64,000 nt of DNA from an uncultured Rhodospirillaceae bacterium (GTDB taxonomy: Bacteria; Pseudomonadota; Alphaproteobacteria; Rhodospirillales; UBA2165), in contig CAJWAR010000015.1 in assembly GCA_913020445.1 (NCBI GenBank), positions 1 through 64,000 on the forward strand, given 5' to 3'. This document shows, piece by piece, positions 63,594 through 64,000 of this stretch (its first letter is position 1; each line of letters starts with the position of its first letter). The notes beneath the pieces are model-generated. The model saw nothing but the letters and a program-made list of their open reading frames with translations. It ran no database searches and was not told where the DNA came from. The position numbers and the translations under genes were made by a program.

Positions 63594-64000
<407 letters not shown>

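Overview
The window looks like a chromosomal stretch from a free-living alphaproteobacterium, probably Rhodospirillales-like. The evidence is gene content and order: serS-surE-pcm-nlpD, DUF815 ATPase, yajC-secD-secF followed by a Mth938-domain gene, TrmFO, an NDUFAF6-type squalene/phytoene-synthase homologue, hopanoid HpnE, CoxM/S/L-type molybdenum hydroxylase genes, TAXI-type TRAP transporter genes, and gyrA-coaD. Coding density is high and base composition is balanced to moderately GC-rich. The short genes at about 5.3-7.8 kb and 14.3-16.2 kb look more AT-rich and more accessory by eye. No taxonomic search was possible.

Layout. 0-5.1 kb: a hypothetical gene, an iodotyrosine-deiodinase-like flavoprotein, a secreted hypothetical, and a thiamine-diphosphate enzyme divergent from a BenE-type transporter. 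5.1-7.8 kb: a patch of small hypotheticals (DUF1488, a DUF2158 gene shorter than 60 codons, a small membrane protein, an XRE regulator paired with a membrane peptide). 7.9-14.0 kb: a stress-type protein divergent from a TetR regulator that heads an operon for a three-subunit molybdenum hydroxylase plus an acyl-CoA dehydrogenase; a near-perfect 32-bp palindrome lies just behind the tetR promoter. 14.3-20.6 kb: a degenerate receiver protein, a membrane protein, two SpoIIAA-like paralogues, a GCS2 ligase / N-formylglutamate amidohydrolase pair, an amidase, and tRNA-Lys(TTT) with a partial copy of its 3' half about 0.7 kb away. 20.7-33.6 kb: coaD, gyrA, two MFS transporters, a hydrolase, ssb, a VanB-like oxidoreductase, uvrA, a cold-shock protein and two tiny conserved-looking proteins. 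33.6-45.8 kb: hemolysin-III-like protein, RidA, two tandem secreted cysteine-containing paralogues, a pentapeptide-repeat protein, trmFO, a large ankyrin/proline-rich secreted protein, the NDUFAF6-like protein, HpnE, a 31-aa membrane peptide, a PuuD membrane-domain protein and a miniature flagellar-rod-like protein. 45.9-64 kb: acyl-CoA dehydrogenase and two zinc alcohol dehydrogenases, then a long minus-strand run yajC-secD-secF-Mth938 continuing into three glycosyltransferase-type genes, a TRAP transporter pair, and DUF815 facing nlpD-pcm-surE-serS (serS runs off the right edge).

Structured non-coding elements: two GC-rich inverted-repeat elements with the same arm sequence (1.3 and 5.2 kb), two REP/MITE-like hairpins sharing the core GACAGTTTACTT (24.4 and 45.3 kb), the tetR promoter/operator, tRNA-Lys and its fragment, and several intrinsic-terminator-like hairpins. 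I found no CRISPR array, complete insertion sequence, prophage or recognisable defence island. The best leads for something undescribed are the tRNA-Lys fragment bracketing a SpoIIAA-like paralogue, the glycosyltransferase genes appended to the Sec/complex-I-assembly operon, and the tandem secreted cysteine paralogues beside the pentapeptide-repeat gene.
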